Shown one piece after another: positions 25,412 through 33,780 of a stretch of 64,000 bases of DNA (the stretch's first letter is position 1; the number at the start of each line of letters is the position of its first letter). Source of the DNA: Psychroflexus lacisalsi. Its GTDB lineage: Bacteria; Bacteroidota; Bacteroidia; Flavobacteriales; Flavobacteriaceae. Below the pieces are notes generated by a model. That model saw only the letters and a program-made list of their open reading frames with translations. It did no database searches and was not told the origin of the DNA. The DNA is taken from positions 1-64,000 of the forward strand of contig NZ_JAIQYZ010000005.1 in NCBI RefSeq assembly GCF_020164495.1, written 5' to 3'. Position numbers and translations under genes: made by a program.

Positions 25412-26572
25412 ATGAAATTTATCCTCAATTTTTTTAAAGTCGTTGTTGTGTTTTTAATTTTACTCGTTGCGGTCCTATACATCACAGACACCGATTATCT
25501 GATTAAAGCCGTACGTACCATTTATTTGCAAGGGCATACGACGGCATTTTTAGATGATTATAAACGTTTTGATAATCAAGTTATCGATGCTGGAACTCCT
25601 CAGGACTGGCCAAAACATAAAGACTATAATTCTGTAAGTGAAACGAAAGCTCTTCAAGAAGCTAATCAAGATTGGGGAACAGTAGCTTATGTGATCATTA
25701 AAAACGACAGTATTTATTTTGAGAACTACTATGATGGTTATGATACCGATTCAAAATCTAACTCATTTTCTATGGCTAAAAGTTATGTGTCTGGATTATT
25801 GGGTAAAGCTATCATGCAAGGCCACATCAAAAGTTTAGATCAACCCGTTTGCGATTTTTTACCAGCTTTTTGTGAGGGTAAAGCTGCAAAAATGACGGTT
25901 GGTGATTTATCAAGTATGGCATCGGGTACCAATTGGGACGAAGCTTATTATTCGCCATTGTCCATCACCACACGTGCTTATTTTGACGATGATTTACGAA
26001 AAGTGATTAATGGATTGGAAGTTGTAAATTCTCCAGGGCAAGCCTACAAATATGCCAGTGGTGATACGCAAATGTTGGCCATGGTCATTGAAAAAGCAAC
26101 AGGTAAAAAAATGTACGATTATCTCACCGAGAGTTTCTGGAAACCCTTAGGATCGGAAAATCCAGCTTTATGGCAGGTAGACAGTGACGAAGAGGATTTA
26201 GTAAAAGCTTATTGCTGTATAGCAAGTAATGCCAAAGATTTTGCGCGATATGGAAAGTTGTATAAAGACCATGGAAAATGGAATGGAAAACAAATTCTGG
26301 ATTCTGCTTTTGTCTCTAAATCCTTAACACCGCGTTTTCCTTCTAGTCCAGAATATGGCTATGGGTGGTGGCTGAAAAACCAAAATGGTAAAGATTATTT
26401 TATGATGCGTGGCCACCTTGGCCAATACGTTATTGTGCAACCAGATGACAACCTAATTATAGTTCGATTAGGACATCAAAAATCACCTGATGCTGGTGTT
26501 GGAGCTTATACAGAGGATATTTCCTTATATATTGATGAAGCCTATAAAATGATGAATCAGGAGAAAAGTTAA
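25412..26572 (+). CDS. Serine hydrolase of the beta-lactamase/class C family
   Basis: A 386-residue protein with an N-terminal membrane anchor or signal (about residues 5-26). The active-site SxxK is in SFSMAKSYVSG (about residue 127). The second motif YxS/N is YASGD (about residue 215), and a C-terminal motif HLGQY (about residue 341) takes the place of KTG. This matches periplasmic beta-lactamase-fold esterases and peptidases rather than a true resistance enzyme. The substrate is not known. It is a single-gene unit, convergent with the 27170 gene. Confidence 0.85.
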   Translation: MKFILNFFKVVVVFLILLVAVLYITDTDYLIKAVRTIYLQGHTTAFLDDYKRFDNQVIDAGTPQDWPKHKDYNSVSETKALQEANQDWGTVAYVIIKNDSIYFENYYDGYDTDSKSNSFSMAKSYVSGLLGKAIMQGHIKSLDQPVCDFLPAFCEGKAAKMTVGDLSSMASGTNWDEAYYSPLSITTRAYFDDDLRKVINGLEVVNSPGQAYKYASGDTQMLAMVIEKATGKKMYDYLTESFWKPLGSENPALWQVDSDEEDLVKAYCCIASNAKDFARYGKLYKDHGKWNGKQILDSAFVSKSLTPRFPSSPEYGYGWWLKNQNGKDYFMMRGHLGQYVIVQPDDNLIIVRLGHQKSPDAGVGAYTEDISLYIDEAYKMMNQEKS

Positions 26573-26600
26573 TGGAAAGATTCAATTTCAAAATTGAAAA

Positions 26601-27170
26601 TTAGAATCTATAGCCGATGTAGACATCCCCAGTGGCTAGAAATTCATTTGGGCTTTCCCCAAGTAAATTTCTTCCTACGCCCAATTTGAGTTGAAATACA
26701 AATCCATTTGAATTTATCCACTTAGATCCAACAGCAAAACCTGGAGCTACTTCAAAAAAAGTATCGTCTTCTCTAACGAAATCACCCTGTTGATTATAAT
26801 TAAAACTGTCGTCTTCTCCAATGTGGAAATAAGAAAAAGCTTCTACAAAAAAACCACGACCCTTAAATTCAGGATTTTTCCCAAAATAAAAGCGATAATA
26901 AGGAATAAGGCCAAATTTTTCATAGTCGATATTATCGTCGAAATTCACCATAAGAGAAACCCCATAACCTGAGGTTTGCGAGTTGACATATTCATAACTT
27001 ACGTCCAAAAACCCACTAGCAAGTAGCTTAATTGCCCCTAATCTGAGTTCGTGTACTTTTTCGTAGTTGTTTTTTGAGATGGAATCTACAGTTTCAGGCA
27101 TTTCTTTTTCCTGAGCAAAAGAAAAAAAGACGCTAATAAGTAATAAAACAAAAGTGATTATTGATTTCAT
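26601..27170 (-). CDS. Secreted protein, probable small outer-membrane barrel
   Basis: A 189-residue protein with a signal peptide (cleavage after about residue 19, SFAQE). The mature part alternates hydrophobic and polar residues with many aromatics (GYGVSLMVNFDDN, LIPYYRFYFG, FFVEAFSYFHIG) and ends in VYIGYRF, an aromatic-terminal strand typical of outer-membrane barrels. It resembles DUF3575-type proteins, but I cannot be sure. Function unknown; likely a single-gene unit. Confidence 0.65.
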   Translation of the reverse strand: MKSIITFVLLLISVFFSFAQEKEMPETVDSISKNNYEKVHELRLGAIKLLASGFLDVSYEYVNSQTSGYGVSLMVNFDDNIDYEKFGLIPYYRFYFGKNPEFKGRGFFVEAFSYFHIGEDDSFNYNQQGDFVREDDTFFEVAPGFAVGSKWINSNGFVFQLKLGVGRNLLGESPNEFLATGDVYIGYRF

Positions 27171-27254
27171 GAAGTTGATTTTGGATAGTTAATGCGAATA
27201 TATAACAAAACAAGACTCGATATTTTTAATTTTCGATTCTAAGCCCTGGCATTA

Positions 27255-27415
27255 CGAGTTTCTCCCGCGCTCCCGATAGGAGTGAAAACCCCGCAAAGGC
27301 TGAGCGCTCTAGGTCGAGCTTGTAGCGATTGACCAACGGAAAAGACGCTACGGGCTCTAGACCTAGAAGTGAAGCCTGCGGAGTTGAAGCGGATAGCGGG
27401 AAATAGCGGCCATGA
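27255..27415. ncRNA. G+C-rich nested hairpin element, structured RNA or intergenic repeat
   Basis: Three stems are nested in order: CCCGC (27264-27268) with GCGGG (27396-27400), CCGCAAAGGCT (27291-27301) with AGCCTGCGG (27373-27381), and a long inner stem of 27309-27327 with 27346-27366. A small CTCC/GGAG hairpin lies at 27270-27282. G+C content is far above the flanks. From memory, similar nested G+C-rich elements are scattered between flavobacterial genes. Whether it is transcribed as part of the ftsX leader or is a dispersed repeat is open. Confidence 0.55.
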
Positions 27416-27477
27416 AATTAATTTGGTGCAGCGTCGTTATAATGCTATAGTTTTATATTTTTACCAAAATTTATTGA

Positions 27478-28356
27478 GTGGCTTCTTCTTTTGAAAAATA
27501 CCAAAAACGACGATTAATTACCTCCTACTTTTCGGTGGTGATCAGTATCGCATTAGTGCTGTTTTTGGTGGGTTTGCTTGCACTTTTGGTGCTGAATACC
27601 AAAAAAGTTGCCGACCACTTTAAGGAACAAATCGCCTTATCCATCTACCTCAAGGACACGGCAAAAGAGGTCGAAATTGATCAATTACAGAAGTCTTTAG
27701 CGATGGCAGAATACACCAAAAATATAGATTTTGTATCCAAAGAGGAGGCGGCGAAAGCCTACAGCAAGGAAATTGGAGAGGATTTTATGGAGTTTTTGGG
27801 ATATAATCCCTTGCAAAATTCTGTGGACGTGTATTTTAATGCAGATTATGTTTCTGAAACCAAAATTGCTGAAATTTCCAGAGACCTAAGTGAAAAGGAA
27901 TTTGTAGATGAAATCATTTACGACAAACCCCTGATTGCCTTACTAAACGACAATATCAAGCGATTGAGCTTTTGGATCCTGGCGGTCAGTGGATTGCTAA
28001 CGTTCATCGCGGTGTTGCTCATCAACAGCTCAATACGACTTTCGGTTTATGCCAAGCGGTTTACCATCAAAACCATGCAAATGGTGGGGGCGACCAAGCG
28101 TTTTATCCGTAAACCATTCATATTAAAAAGCTTGAAATTGGGAATTATTGGATCGACCATTTCTTTGATTGGGATGGGTGTGGTCTTATATTACCTGGAC
28201 CAAAGTTTTCCTGAGCTCAACCTGATCAGTGATGAAATCTTGCTAGCTGCTATTTTTGCTGGAGTGCTTGTTTTGGGAATTTTGATTTCCTGGCTCAGTA
28301 CTTTTTTTGCCACACAGCGCTTTTTAAATTTAAAAACTGACGAATTGTACTACTAA
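27478..28356 (+). CDS. ftsX: Cell division protein FtsX
   Basis: A 292-residue ABC-type permease of the divisome. A cytoplasmic N-terminus leads into TM1 (about 20-42), a periplasmic domain (about 45-160: IALSIYLKDTAKEVEID and FVSKEEAAKAYSKEIGEDF) and three further membrane segments (about 165-185, 213-235, 255-280). With FtsE it couples ATP hydrolysis to peptidoglycan hydrolase activation; ftsE is not in the window. The start is GTG at 27478. It is the first gene of a tight operon with DUF3098, uppP and truB, the usual flavobacterial order. Confidence 0.95.
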   Translation: MASSFEKYQKRRLITSYFSVVISIALVLFLVGLLALLVLNTKKVADHFKEQIALSIYLKDTAKEVEIDQLQKSLAMAEYTKNIDFVSKEEAAKAYSKEIGEDFMEFLGYNPLQNSVDVYFNADYVSETKIAEISRDLSEKEFVDEIIYDKPLIALLNDNIKRLSFWILAVSGLLTFIAVLLINSSIRLSVYAKRFTIKTMQMVGATKRFIRKPFILKSLKLGIIGSTISLIGMGVVLYYLDQSFPELNLISDEILLAAIFAGVLVLGILISWLSTFFATQRFLNLKTDELYY

Positions 28357-28360
28357 TCAT

Positions 28361-28624
28361 ATGGGAGAAAGTAAACGAAAGAAAGAGGCCAAAGCCAACG
28401 AAAAATTCATTTTTGAAAGGGATAATTATAAGTTCATGATCATTGGACTTGCTGTGATTGCTCTTGGATTTATTTTGATGGCTGGCGGTGGCAGCGATGA
28501 TCCTAATGTTTTTAACCCAGAAATCTTTAGTTGGAGACGTATTCGGCTGGCACCTACTGTAGTTTTGATTGGTTTTGCGATTGAGATCTATGCTATTTTA
28601 CTGAAGCCAAAGTCAGCTAAGTAA
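28361..28624 (+). CDS. DUF3098 small membrane protein
   Basis: An 87-residue protein with a charged N-terminus and two membrane segments (about residues 26-42 and 61-80) split by a short loop with GGGSDDPNVFNPEIFSWRRI, typical of DUF3098. It starts 5 bp after ftsX and its stop overlaps the uppP start, so it is translated as part of the ftsX-uppP-truB operon. The function is unknown; conserved linkage suggests a role in envelope or cell division. Confidence 0.88.
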   Translation: MGESKRKKEAKANEKFIFERDNYKFMIIGLAVIALGFILMAGGGSDDPNVFNPEIFSWRRIRLAPTVVLIGFAIEIYAILLKPKSAK

Positions 28625-29421
28625 TGGATGTATGGGACGCAAGTATCCTTGGCATTATCCAGGGTCTGACTGAATTTTTACCTGTTTCGTCAAGCGGACA
28701 CTTAGAATTAGGTAAAGCTATTTTAGGAGATGACAGTCTGCCAAAAGAATCCTTATTACTGACCGTAATTCTTCATTTTGCAACAGCTTTGAGCACGATT
28801 GTGATTTTCAGAAAAGACATTGCTAAAATCTTAAAAGGTTTATTTTCCTTTAAATGGAACGAAGAAACCAAATTTTCACTTAAAATCATCATTTCGATGA
28901 TTCCTGCCGCTTTGGTGGGCTACTTTTTTGAATCTGAAATGGAAGTCCTTTTTGGAGATAATATCATTCTTGTAGGGTTTATGCTTATTTTTACTTCACT
29001 TCTACTCTGGCTTACCGATAAAGCCAAGGCTACTCAGAAACCTGTTTCTTATACCAATTCTTTTGTAATTGGTGTTGCTCAGGCTATCGCCATCTTACCT
29101 GGTATTTCCAGAAGTGGCGCCACCATAGCGACTTCCGTTATTTTAGGAAATGATAAATCCAAGGCGGCGCGCTTTTCGTTCTTAATGGTCGTTCCTTTGA
29201 TTTTTGGAAAAATAGCCAAAGATATTGCTGGCGGTGAAATCTCAACTGACAATGCTAACCTGCTCATCTATGTCGTAGGGTTTATTACTGCATTTGTTTC
29301 AGGCTTATTTGCCTGTACGTGGATGATTTCGATTGTAAAGCGGAGCAAACTAAAGTACTTTGCGATTTACTGTTTTTTTGTTGGGGTGGGATCTATCATT
29401 TTTACTCAAATAAATGGATAA
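28624..29421 (+). CDS. uppP: Undecaprenyl-diphosphatase
   Basis: A 265-residue membrane enzyme (BacA/UppP) that recycles undecaprenyl pyrophosphate to the monophosphate lipid carrier for peptidoglycan and other envelope polymers. Both signature blocks are intact: QGLTEFLPVSSSGHLELG near the N-terminus (catalytic Glu and Ser) and PGISRSGATIATSVILG in the middle. About eight membrane segments are predicted. It overlaps the preceding DUF3098 stop and the following truB start, so translation is coupled. Confidence 0.97.
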   Translation: MDVWDASILGIIQGLTEFLPVSSSGHLELGKAILGDDSLPKESLLLTVILHFATALSTIVIFRKDIAKILKGLFSFKWNEETKFSLKIIISMIPAALVGYFFESEMEVLFGDNIILVGFMLIFTSLLLWLTDKAKATQKPVSYTNSFVIGVAQAIAILPGISRSGATIATSVILGNDKSKAARFSFLMVVPLIFGKIAKDIAGGEISTDNANLLIYVVGFITAFVSGLFACTWMISIVKRSKLKYFAIYCFFVGVGSIIFTQING

Positions 29422-30112
29422 ATTGACACTCGAACATATCAAAGAAGGACAAGTCTTACTATTTGATAAGCCACTGCACTGGACCTCATTTCAAGTTGTA
29501 AACAAAGTAAGGTGGCTCATCAAGCAAAAATTTGGATTGAGGAAAATCAAAGTTGGTCATGCCGGCACTTTAGATCCTTTGGCAACTGGACTTGTGATTT
29601 TATGCACAGGAAAAGCAACCAAAACCATTGAATCTTTAATGGGACAAACCAAAGTGTATACCGGAGAATTAACCCTTGGCGCCACTACTCCCTCTTATGA
29701 TCTTGAAACTGAAATCGATAAAACCTTCGAGACTTCTCACATTACTCAGGAACTTATTGATGAAGCTTTGATAGCATTTCAAGGAGACATCATGCAAAAG
29801 CCTCCTGTGTTTTCAGCTTTGAAAAAAGAAGGCAAACGGCTTTATGAATATGCCAGGAGAGGTGAAGAAGTAGAAATCCCCAAACGTCAAGTCCATATTG
29901 ATCATTTTAAAATCACAGAAAACCTTTTACCAAAACTCAACTTTGAAGTCCAATGCAGCAAAGGCACTTACATTCGTAGTTTGGCCTTTGACTTTGGAAA
30001 AGCATTAAATTCTGGTGCTTACTTATCTGAACTTCGACGCCCCCAAATTGGGGATTACAATGTTGAAGATGCCCTTTCTATTGAAGACTTCGAAAAGTTG
30101 CTGAATGATTAA
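29414..30112 (+). CDS. truB: tRNA pseudouridine-55 synthase
   Basis: A 232-residue enzyme that makes pseudouridine 55 in the T arm of tRNAs. Motif I is LLFDKPLHWTSFQVVNKVR. The catalytic Asp is in GHAGTLDPLATG, and motif III is CSKGTYIRSLAFDFG. It is the short type without a C-terminal PUA domain, as usual in Bacteroidota. The start overlaps the end of uppP by 8 bp. The stop overlaps by 4 bp with the convergent thioredoxin-like gene. Confidence 0.96.
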   Translation: MDKLTLEHIKEGQVLLFDKPLHWTSFQVVNKVRWLIKQKFGLRKIKVGHAGTLDPLATGLVILCTGKATKTIESLMGQTKVYTGELTLGATTPSYDLETEIDKTFETSHITQELIDEALIAFQGDIMQKPPVFSALKKEGKRLYEYARRGEEVEIPKRQVHIDHFKITENLLPKLNFEVQCSKGTYIRSLAFDFGKALNSGAYLSELRRPQIGDYNVEDALSIEDFEKLLND

Positions 30113-30726
30113 TTTGATTGGACCAAGCTGTAGACTAAATCTTCAGCAATATTTTTGCCTTTGTCTTGGTTGTACCATTTCTGAAGTATGATTTTAAATT
30201 CATCTCTCAATTTTCCAAATTCAGCTTTTTCTTTAGCAACTAAATCTGCAGCTTCTTTTGGCCGTGGGCCCCAAGTGAATAAAATATTATTTTCTTCAAG
30301 ATTAAAAGAAATCAATTTTGGGATTGACTTGCCACCGTTTGTCAGAAATTCATTCATCAACTCATCGTTATCATCTCTTAAGATCAATTTGAAATCGATC
30401 AGCGGATTCAGATCAGCTATCTTTTTCATGATAGGAATTACGGGGGCTGCGTCTCCACACCACCCTTCAGTAATCATCAACAAGGTTTGTTTTTGACTGA
30501 CTCCTTTTATCTTTTGAATTTGATTCTCTGTCAATTCTGAAGTTTTTTCCCAACGTTTCATTCTATTAAAACCAAGTTTGGAGTAATTCAAATAGGCTTC
30601 ATTTTGTGTATATCCCGTGGATTTACCTTCTTTCAAGAGATTTTCTACAAGTTGCTTATATTCTGAATAAGAAAGCGTTTTATCTAAATGCTTTTTTATA
30701 ATTTCAATTTTATCTTGTTGAGACAT
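30109..30726 (-). CDS. Thioredoxin-fold family protein
   Basis: A 205-residue cytoplasmic protein. The central part reads MLITEGWCGDAAPVIPIMKKIADLN, then IDFKLILRDDNDELMNEFLTNGGKSIPKLI, i.e. a thioredoxin fold with WCGD in place of WCGPC and a cis-Pro in KSIPK. It has only the first cysteine of the motif, so it is more likely a monothiol or binding protein than a disulfide oxidoreductase. Homologues are widespread in Flavobacteriaceae. No partner is suggested by the context. Confidence 0.85.
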   Translation of the reverse strand: MSQQDKIEIIKKHLDKTLSYSEYKQLVENLLKEGKSTGYTQNEAYLNYSKLGFNRMKRWEKTSELTENQIQKIKGVSQKQTLLMITEGWCGDAAPVIPIMKKIADLNPLIDFKLILRDDNDELMNEFLTNGGKSIPKLISFNLEENNILFTWGPRPKEAADLVAKEKAEFGKLRDEFKIILQKWYNQDKGKNIAEDLVYSLVQSN

Positions 30727-30772
30727 AATCAGTATTTTTAGAATTTAGTCGAAATTAATTTGAATAATTATA

Positions 30773-31339
30773 ATGGCAAAAGTAAGGTGTGACTGGTGCA
30801 ATAACTCTGAAATCTATGTGAAATATCACGATGAAGAATGGGGTGAACCAGTTTACGAAGATCAAGAGTTTTTTGAGATGCTAGTACTGGAAAGTTTCCA
30901 GGCGGGTCTGAATTGGTTAACGATTTTAAAAAAGAGAGAACACTTTAGAGAAGCTTTTGATGACTTTGATTACAAGCTAATCGCTCAGTATTCTGATGCT
31001 AAAGTCAAGGAGTTACTCAGTAATGAAGGCATCATTAGGCATCGGGGAAAAATTGAGGCAACGATTAATAATGCAAAGGCCTTTATGTCAATTCAAAAGG
31101 AGTTTAATTCATTTTCAAATTACATCTGGAGCTATGTGGATCACCAGCCAATTTTGAATCATTTTTTAACTTTGAATGAAGTTCCAGCTCAAACAGATTT
31201 GAGTCAGAAAATTTCGAAAGACTTGAGAAAACGAGGCTTTAAATTTCTGGGACCAACTACGGTTTATGCCTTTATGCAAGCTACAGGTATGGTTAACGAT
31301 CATCTGACCTATTGTTTTAAACATAAAAAAAGTGCCTGA
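30773..31339 (+). CDS. tag: DNA-3-methyladenine glycosylase I
   Basis: A 188-residue Tag enzyme that removes 3-methyladenine from alkylated DNA. Typical blocks: RCDWCNN at the N-terminus (zinc cysteines), YHDEEWGEPVYED, the substrate-pocket segment FEMLVLESFQAGLNW, and FKFLGPTTVYAFMQATGMVNDH near the end with the C-terminal zinc ligands. Length is normal. The last codons lie inside the terminator of the opposite gene. Confidence 0.96.
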   Translation: MAKVRCDWCNNSEIYVKYHDEEWGEPVYEDQEFFEMLVLESFQAGLNWLTILKKREHFREAFDDFDYKLIAQYSDAKVKELLSNEGIIRHRGKIEATINNAKAFMSIQKEFNSFSNYIWSYVDHQPILNHFLTLNEVPAQTDLSQKISKDLRKRGFKFLGPTTVYAFMQATGMVNDHLTYCFKHKKSA

Positions 31340-31354
31340 TTTCTCAGGCACTTT
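31324..31354 (-). terminator. Terminator hairpin overlapping the end of tag
   Basis: AAAGTGCCTGA and TCAGGCACTTT pair around a TTTC loop. The A-run at 31324-31331 gives a T-run on the minus strand, so it mainly serves the gene that ends at 31378, while the tag stop codon lies within the stem. Confidence 0.85.
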
Positions 31355-31377
31355 ATATAATCTAAGGTGAATACTAT

Positions 31378-31737
31378 TTAATTACTCACCACTTCAGTTT
31401 TTCCGTTATTGGTCACTTTTACTCCGGCGATTCTACTGTTCTTATAGTTTACTTCAGTTTTCTCGCCATTATTCCAGAATATCCATTTTCCAACTTTCAT
31501 TCCTTTGCTATAATTAGCTTCTGTAATTGTGTTACCATCTCGATCGAAAGATTTCCATTCACCGTGAAGTTTATCATTTTTGATAAATCCCATTTGGTGT
31601 ACTTCACCGCTTTCATAATATATAGTCACTTTTTCTAAATCTCCTTGTTTCTCTGTTTTCACCAGGTTATTTTCAGTCTGAGCAAAAAGTGTAAAACTCA
31701 TTAAAAATACCATTAAAAGGGTGCTAAATGCTTTCAT
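31378..31737 (-). CDS. Secreted YwqK/MORN-like repeat protein
   Basis: A 119-residue protein with a signal peptide (ending LFAQT, about residue 20). The mature part has MORN-type variants: IYYESGEVHQMGFIKNDKLHGEW, then KSFDRDGNTITEANYSKGMKVGKW and WNNGEKTEVNYKNSRIAG. Databases often label such proteins YwqK-family antitoxin, but no toxin gene is nearby and the protein is exported, so that label should not be taken as function. It is a single-gene unit with its own terminator. Confidence 0.8.
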   Translation of the reverse strand: MKAFSTLLMVFLMSFTLFAQTENNLVKTEKQGDLEKVTIYYESGEVHQMGFIKNDKLHGEWKSFDRDGNTITEANYSKGMKVGKWIFWNNGEKTEVNYKNSRIAGVKVTNNGKTEVVSN

Positions 31738-31926
31738 ATCTTTTTTTGTTTAGTTCAAATATACAGATATTTTACGTTTAAAATACATTGAGTTAACGTT
31801 AAATTTACATAGTAGCGCTTAATACCTGTATAATCTGACTTTTACTTAAAGATATTAAGTATTATTATTGATAAGACTTTGATCAAAAATTTCTTTTACA
31901 TCTCATCGATAAGACCGCTAACTTCT

Positions 31927-31934
31927 TATTTTTG
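31927..31934 (+). promoter_or_regulatory. aspS promoter, -7 box TAttTTTG
   Basis: TATTTTTG matches TAnnTTTG exactly and would start transcription near 31941, 19 bp before the aspS ATG at 31960. It lies inside the longer open frame that begins at 31879, which argues for the downstream start. Confidence 0.7.
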
Positions 31935-31959
31935 CAAATTGTTTCATAAATCAGTTGGC

Positions 31960-33708
31960 ATGTATAGAGATCACAATAACAGCGAGTTAAATATCTCATC
32001 TTTAAATAAGAGGGTGACTTTGTCTGGCTGGGTACAGAAAATAAGAAATAAAGGATTTATCATTTGGGTAGATCTTAGAGATCGTTACGGTATAACTCAA
32101 CTAGTATTTGATTCTGAGCGTACTTCCAAAGAAATTATGGAGCAGGCTAGAGAATTGGGACGAGAATTTGTGATCCAAGTCGAGGGACAGGTTTTGGAAA
32201 GAGAATCCAAAAATGAAAAAATTACAACAGGCGATATTGAAGTTTTAGTAGAAAAACTAACTGTTTTAAACGTTTCTGAAACTCCCCCCTTTACCATCGA
32301 AGATAAGACTGACGGTGGTGAAGACTTAAGAATGAAATATCGCTACTTAGACATCAGAAGGAACCCAGTTAAAGACAAACTGATTTTCAGAAGCAAAGTC
32401 TCAATGGCAGTGAGAAACTACCTTTCTCAGCAAGATTTTGTAGAAGTAGAAACTCCTTACCTCATCAAATCCACTCCGGAAGGTGCTAGAGATTTTGTTG
32501 TCCCTAGCCGAATGAATGCTGGACAGTTTTACGCTTTACCGCAGTCTCCACAGACTTTTAAACAATTGCTTATGATTGGTGGGCTAGATAAGTATTTTCA
32601 GATTGTAAAATGTTTTAGGGATGAAGATTTGAGAGCAGACAGACAGCCAGAATTTACACAGATCGACTGTGAAATGACTTTTGTTGAACAAGAAGATATC
32701 TTAAATACTTTTGAAGGTTTGACCAAGCATTTGCTCAAAGAAATCAATGGCGTAGAGGTTAAAGAATTTCCTCGTATGACTTATGATGAAGCGATGCAAA
32801 CCTACGGAAATGATAAACCAGACATCCGCTTTGGGATGAAGTTTGGCGAATTGAATGCCGTCGCTCAACACAAAGAATTTAAAGTTTTTAATGAAGCAGA
32901 GTTGGTCGTAGGTATCGCCATTCCTGGTGCAGCATCTTATTCCAGAAAAGAAATCGATAAACTCATAGACTGGGTTAAGCGCCCGCAAGTTGGTGCTAAG
33001 GGCATGGTTTACGTAAAATATAATGAAGATGGAAGTCTAAAATCTTCTGTGGATAAATTTTATAACGAAACAGATTTAAAAGCCTGGGCAGAGCAAACCG
33101 ATGCGAAGCCAGGTGATTTAATATGTGTTTTGTCTGGTGACGCCAATAAAACTCGTGCACAATTAAGTGCGTTGCGAATGGAAATGGGCAATCGACTTGG
33201 ATTGAGGAAACCAGATGAATTTGCACCCTTATGGATTATAGATTTCCCTCTTTTGGAATGGGATGAAGAGACTCAGCGTTATCATGCAATGCACCACCCG
33301 TTTACCTCTCCAAAAGTTGGACAGATTCCATTATTAGCGACAGACCCAGGAGCTGTAAAGGCAAACGCCTATGATTTAGTCTTAAATGGAAATGAAATTG
33401 GCGGCGGCTCCATCAGAATTCATGATCAAAAAACACAATCCTTGATGTTTGATTATCTTGGGTTTACAAAAGAAGAGGCAGAAGCTCAGTTTGGGTTCTT
33501 GATGAAAGCCTTTACCTTTGGTGCTCCTCCTCACGGCGGTATTGCCTTTGGCTTGGACAGACTCGTCGCCATTCTTGGAGGTCAGGAAAGCATAAGAGAC
33601 TTCATAGCCTTTCCAAAGAATAATTCTGGAAGAGATATTATGATTGATGCACCAGCACCCATAGATGAAGAGCAACTCAAAGAACTTGATTTGAAGTTGA
33701 GAAGCTAA
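31960..33708 (+). CDS. aspS: Aspartyl-tRNA synthetase
   Basis: A 582-residue bacterial-type class IIb synthetase that charges tRNA-Asp. The N-terminal OB-fold anticodon domain is [20 protein letters not shown]. Motif 2 is [19 protein letters not shown] bacterial GAD insertion follows at about 300-420, and motif 3 is [14 protein letters not shown]. The start at 31960 (MYRDHNN) was chosen because it matches the usual length and because the promoter box lies between it and the upstream in-frame ATG at 31879. Confidence 0.97.
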   Translation: MYRDHNNSELNISSLNKRVTLSGWVQKIRNKGFIIWVDLRDRYGITQLVFDSERTSKEIMEQARELGREFVIQVEGQVLERESKNEKITTGDIEVLVEKLTVLNVSETPPFTIEDKTDGGEDLRMKYRYLDIRRNPVKDKLIFRSKVSMAVRNYLSQQDFVEVETPYLIKSTPEGARDFVVPSRMNAGQFYALPQSPQTFKQLLMIGGLDKYFQIVKCFRDEDLRADRQPEFTQIDCEMTFVEQEDILNTFEGLTKHLLKEINGVEVKEFPRMTYDEAMQTYGNDKPDIRFGMKFGELNAVAQHKEFKVFNEAELVVGIAIPGAASYSRKEIDKLIDWVKRPQVGAKGMVYVKYNEDGSLKSSVDKFYNETDLKAWAEQTDAKPGDLICVLSGDANKTRAQLSALRMEMGNRLGLRKPDEFAPLWIIDFPLLEWDEETQRYHAMHHPFTSPKVGQIPLLATDPGAVKANAYDLVLNGNEIGGGSIRIHDQKTQSLMFDYLGFTKEEAEAQFGFLMKAFTFGAPPHGGIAFGLDRLVAILGGQESIRDFIAFPKNNSGRDIMIDAPAPIDEEQLKELDLKLRS

Positions 33709-33780
33709 TCATCTTTACAGAATTACCAGAAGTAAATTTTGCTTTTTTACATAAAAGTTTTCTTCATGATACTTTAAAAT

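Noticed and set aside
31378..31737. Antitoxin of a toxin-antitoxin pair (YwqK label)
   Set aside because: The protein has a signal peptide, MORN-like repeats and no toxin neighbour.
31879..31959. Upstream start for aspS
   Set aside because: An exact promoter box TATTTTTG lies between it and the ATG at 31960, which gives the normal protein length.
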